DNA of 6,666 nt from assembly GCA_964569185.1 (NCBI GenBank), contig CAZMTP010000058.1:1-6666 (forward strand), given 5' to 3'. A model generated the notes under the pieces. It did no database searches. It was not told the origin of the DNA and saw only the letters and a list, made by a program, of their open reading frames with translations. The position numbers and the translations under genes are program-made. Source of the stretch: DATIJP01 sp964569185 (lineage in GTDB: Bacteria; Chlamydiota; Chlamydiia; Chlamydiales; Rhabdochlamydiaceae). Positions 5,858 through 6,666 of this stretch are shown piece after piece. How positions within the stretch are numbered: position 1 is the stretch's first letter; every line of letters begins with the position of its first letter.

Positions 5858-6666
5858 TCCACGGTTACCGATTTTGCAAGATTGCGTGGTTTATCTATTT
5901 CAGTGCCGCGCTCGAGTGCAATATAGTAGGCTAAAAGCTGAGCTGCAACTGAATAGGGGATACTTGCTAAATCATCCGAGATTTCAGGGATATAGAATAG
6001 ATCATCCGCAATCTGATCGATCTCTTTAGCGCCTTGCGGAGCAAAAGCTAAAATAGGTCCCCCACGCGCCTTAATCTCCATTAAATTACTTAAAATCTTC
6101 TCATAAGTGCGCTTGTTGCCGCACATGCCAATCGTGGCAAGCCCTTTGTCCACAAGAGCAATCGGCCCATGTTTCATTTCTCCTGCTGGATAGCCAGAGG
6201 CATTGAGATAGCTAATCTCTTTTAACTTCAAAGCGCCCTCTAAACTGGTGATGTACATGTAGTGGCGCCCTAAAAAGAAAAATTCCTCATAACCCGCATA
6301 TTTTTTGGCGAGAATCGCAATTTCTTCGTGCCGCAATAGGATATTTTCCACCAGTTCAGGAAGTCTTAAAATTTCAGAGAGTAGATATTTACCCTCTTCT
6401 TTGCTCATATGGCGCAAACGGGCCATCAGCAAGGTGAAAAGAGAGAGTACGGTCAACTGACTTGTGAATGCTTTAGTGGAGCAGACTGAAATCTCAGGGC
6501 CTGCGCGCAACAAAATCGAAGAATCAGATTCGCGCACTAAAGCAGAGTTGGCCACATTGCAAATACCAAGCACTTTGGCGCCTTTGTTTTTGACCTCGCG
6601 CACAGCGGCTAAAGTATCCAATGTTTCGCCTGATTGAGAGATGGCAATCACTAGCGTATCTTCAGA
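5854..6666 (-). CDS. glmS: Glutamine--fructose-6-phosphate aminotransferase (isomerising), C-terminal part
   Basis: GlmS makes glucosamine 6-phosphate from fructose 6-phosphate and glutamine, the first committed step to UDP-GlcNAc for peptidoglycan and lipopolysaccharide. The window holds the last 270 residues; the N-terminal glutaminase domain and the first part of the isomerase lie beyond 6666. The frame is open to the window edge (SEDTLVIAISQSGETLD), so the GTG at 6651 is not a start. Both SIS domains are recognisable: ISQSGET and STKAFTSQ in the first, then LEGALKLKEISY, GEMKHGP and PRNLAKSVTVE in the second. The Glu in KEISY, the His in MKHGP and the Lys in NLAKSVTVE are at the positions of the catalytic residues known from E. 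coli GlmS (Glu488, His504, Lys603). The canonical SVTVE end is present, so the C-terminus is complete. It is the first visible gene of the - strand cluster and overlaps the Nudix gene by 4 bases. Whether a regulatory RNA precedes it cannot be seen. Confidence 0.97.
   Translation of the reverse strand, partial: SEDTLVIAISQSGETLDTLAAVREVKNKGAKVLGICNVANSALVRESDSSILLRAGPEISVCSTKAFTSQLTVLSLFTLLMARLRHMSKEEGKYLLSEILRLPELVENILLRHEEIAILAKKYAGYEEFFFLGRHYMYITSLEGALKLKEISYLNASGYPAGEMKHGPIALVDKGLATIGMCGNKRTYEKILSNLMEIKARGGPILAFAPQGAKEIDQIADDLFYIPEISDDLASIPYSVAAQLLAYYIALERGTEIDKPRNLAKSVTVE

Overview
The window looks like part of a Gram-negative bacterial chromosome, with housekeeping genes packed tightly on both strands. 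My best guess is an environmental chlamydia (Parachlamydia/Waddlia-like). This rests on the gene content: a DhnA-type class I aldolase as glycolytic enzyme, GlmS, and a very large membrane-anchored AsmA-like envelope protein. It is an inference and no single sequence mark proves it. I see no mobile element, tRNA, rRNA or CRISPR array.

Layout. On the + strand, 1-245 is the 3' end of an RlmI-type 23S rRNA methyltransferase. A 120-base gap follows, holding a weak terminator-like hairpin and a possible promoter, and then a complete class I fructose-bisphosphate aldolase gene (fbaB, 366-1421). On the - strand, reading right to left, a tightly overlapping cluster fills the rest: glmS (5' end outside the window, ends 5854), a Nudix ADP-ribose pyrophosphatase-like gene (5857-5285), and a 1246-residue AsmA-like protein (5301-1561). 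The overlaps are 4 and 17 bases, so the three genes are probably one translationally coupled operon.

The two strands converge at 1422-1560. Most of that gap is a large imperfect inverted repeat (1436-1534) built from ATCCTG/CAGGAT words, which probably folds as a long hairpin and may be a copy of a dispersed repeat family.

Functionally, fbaB and glmS both act around fructose 6-phosphate metabolism: FbaB makes or splits fructose 1,6-bisphosphate, and GlmS diverts fructose 6-phosphate to glucosamine 6-phosphate for peptidoglycan and lipopolysaccharide. The large AsmA-like protein would act in the envelope, where those amino sugars end up. The least described items are the modular repeat structure of that protein and the intergenic hairpin. 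I found no clearly new biological system.
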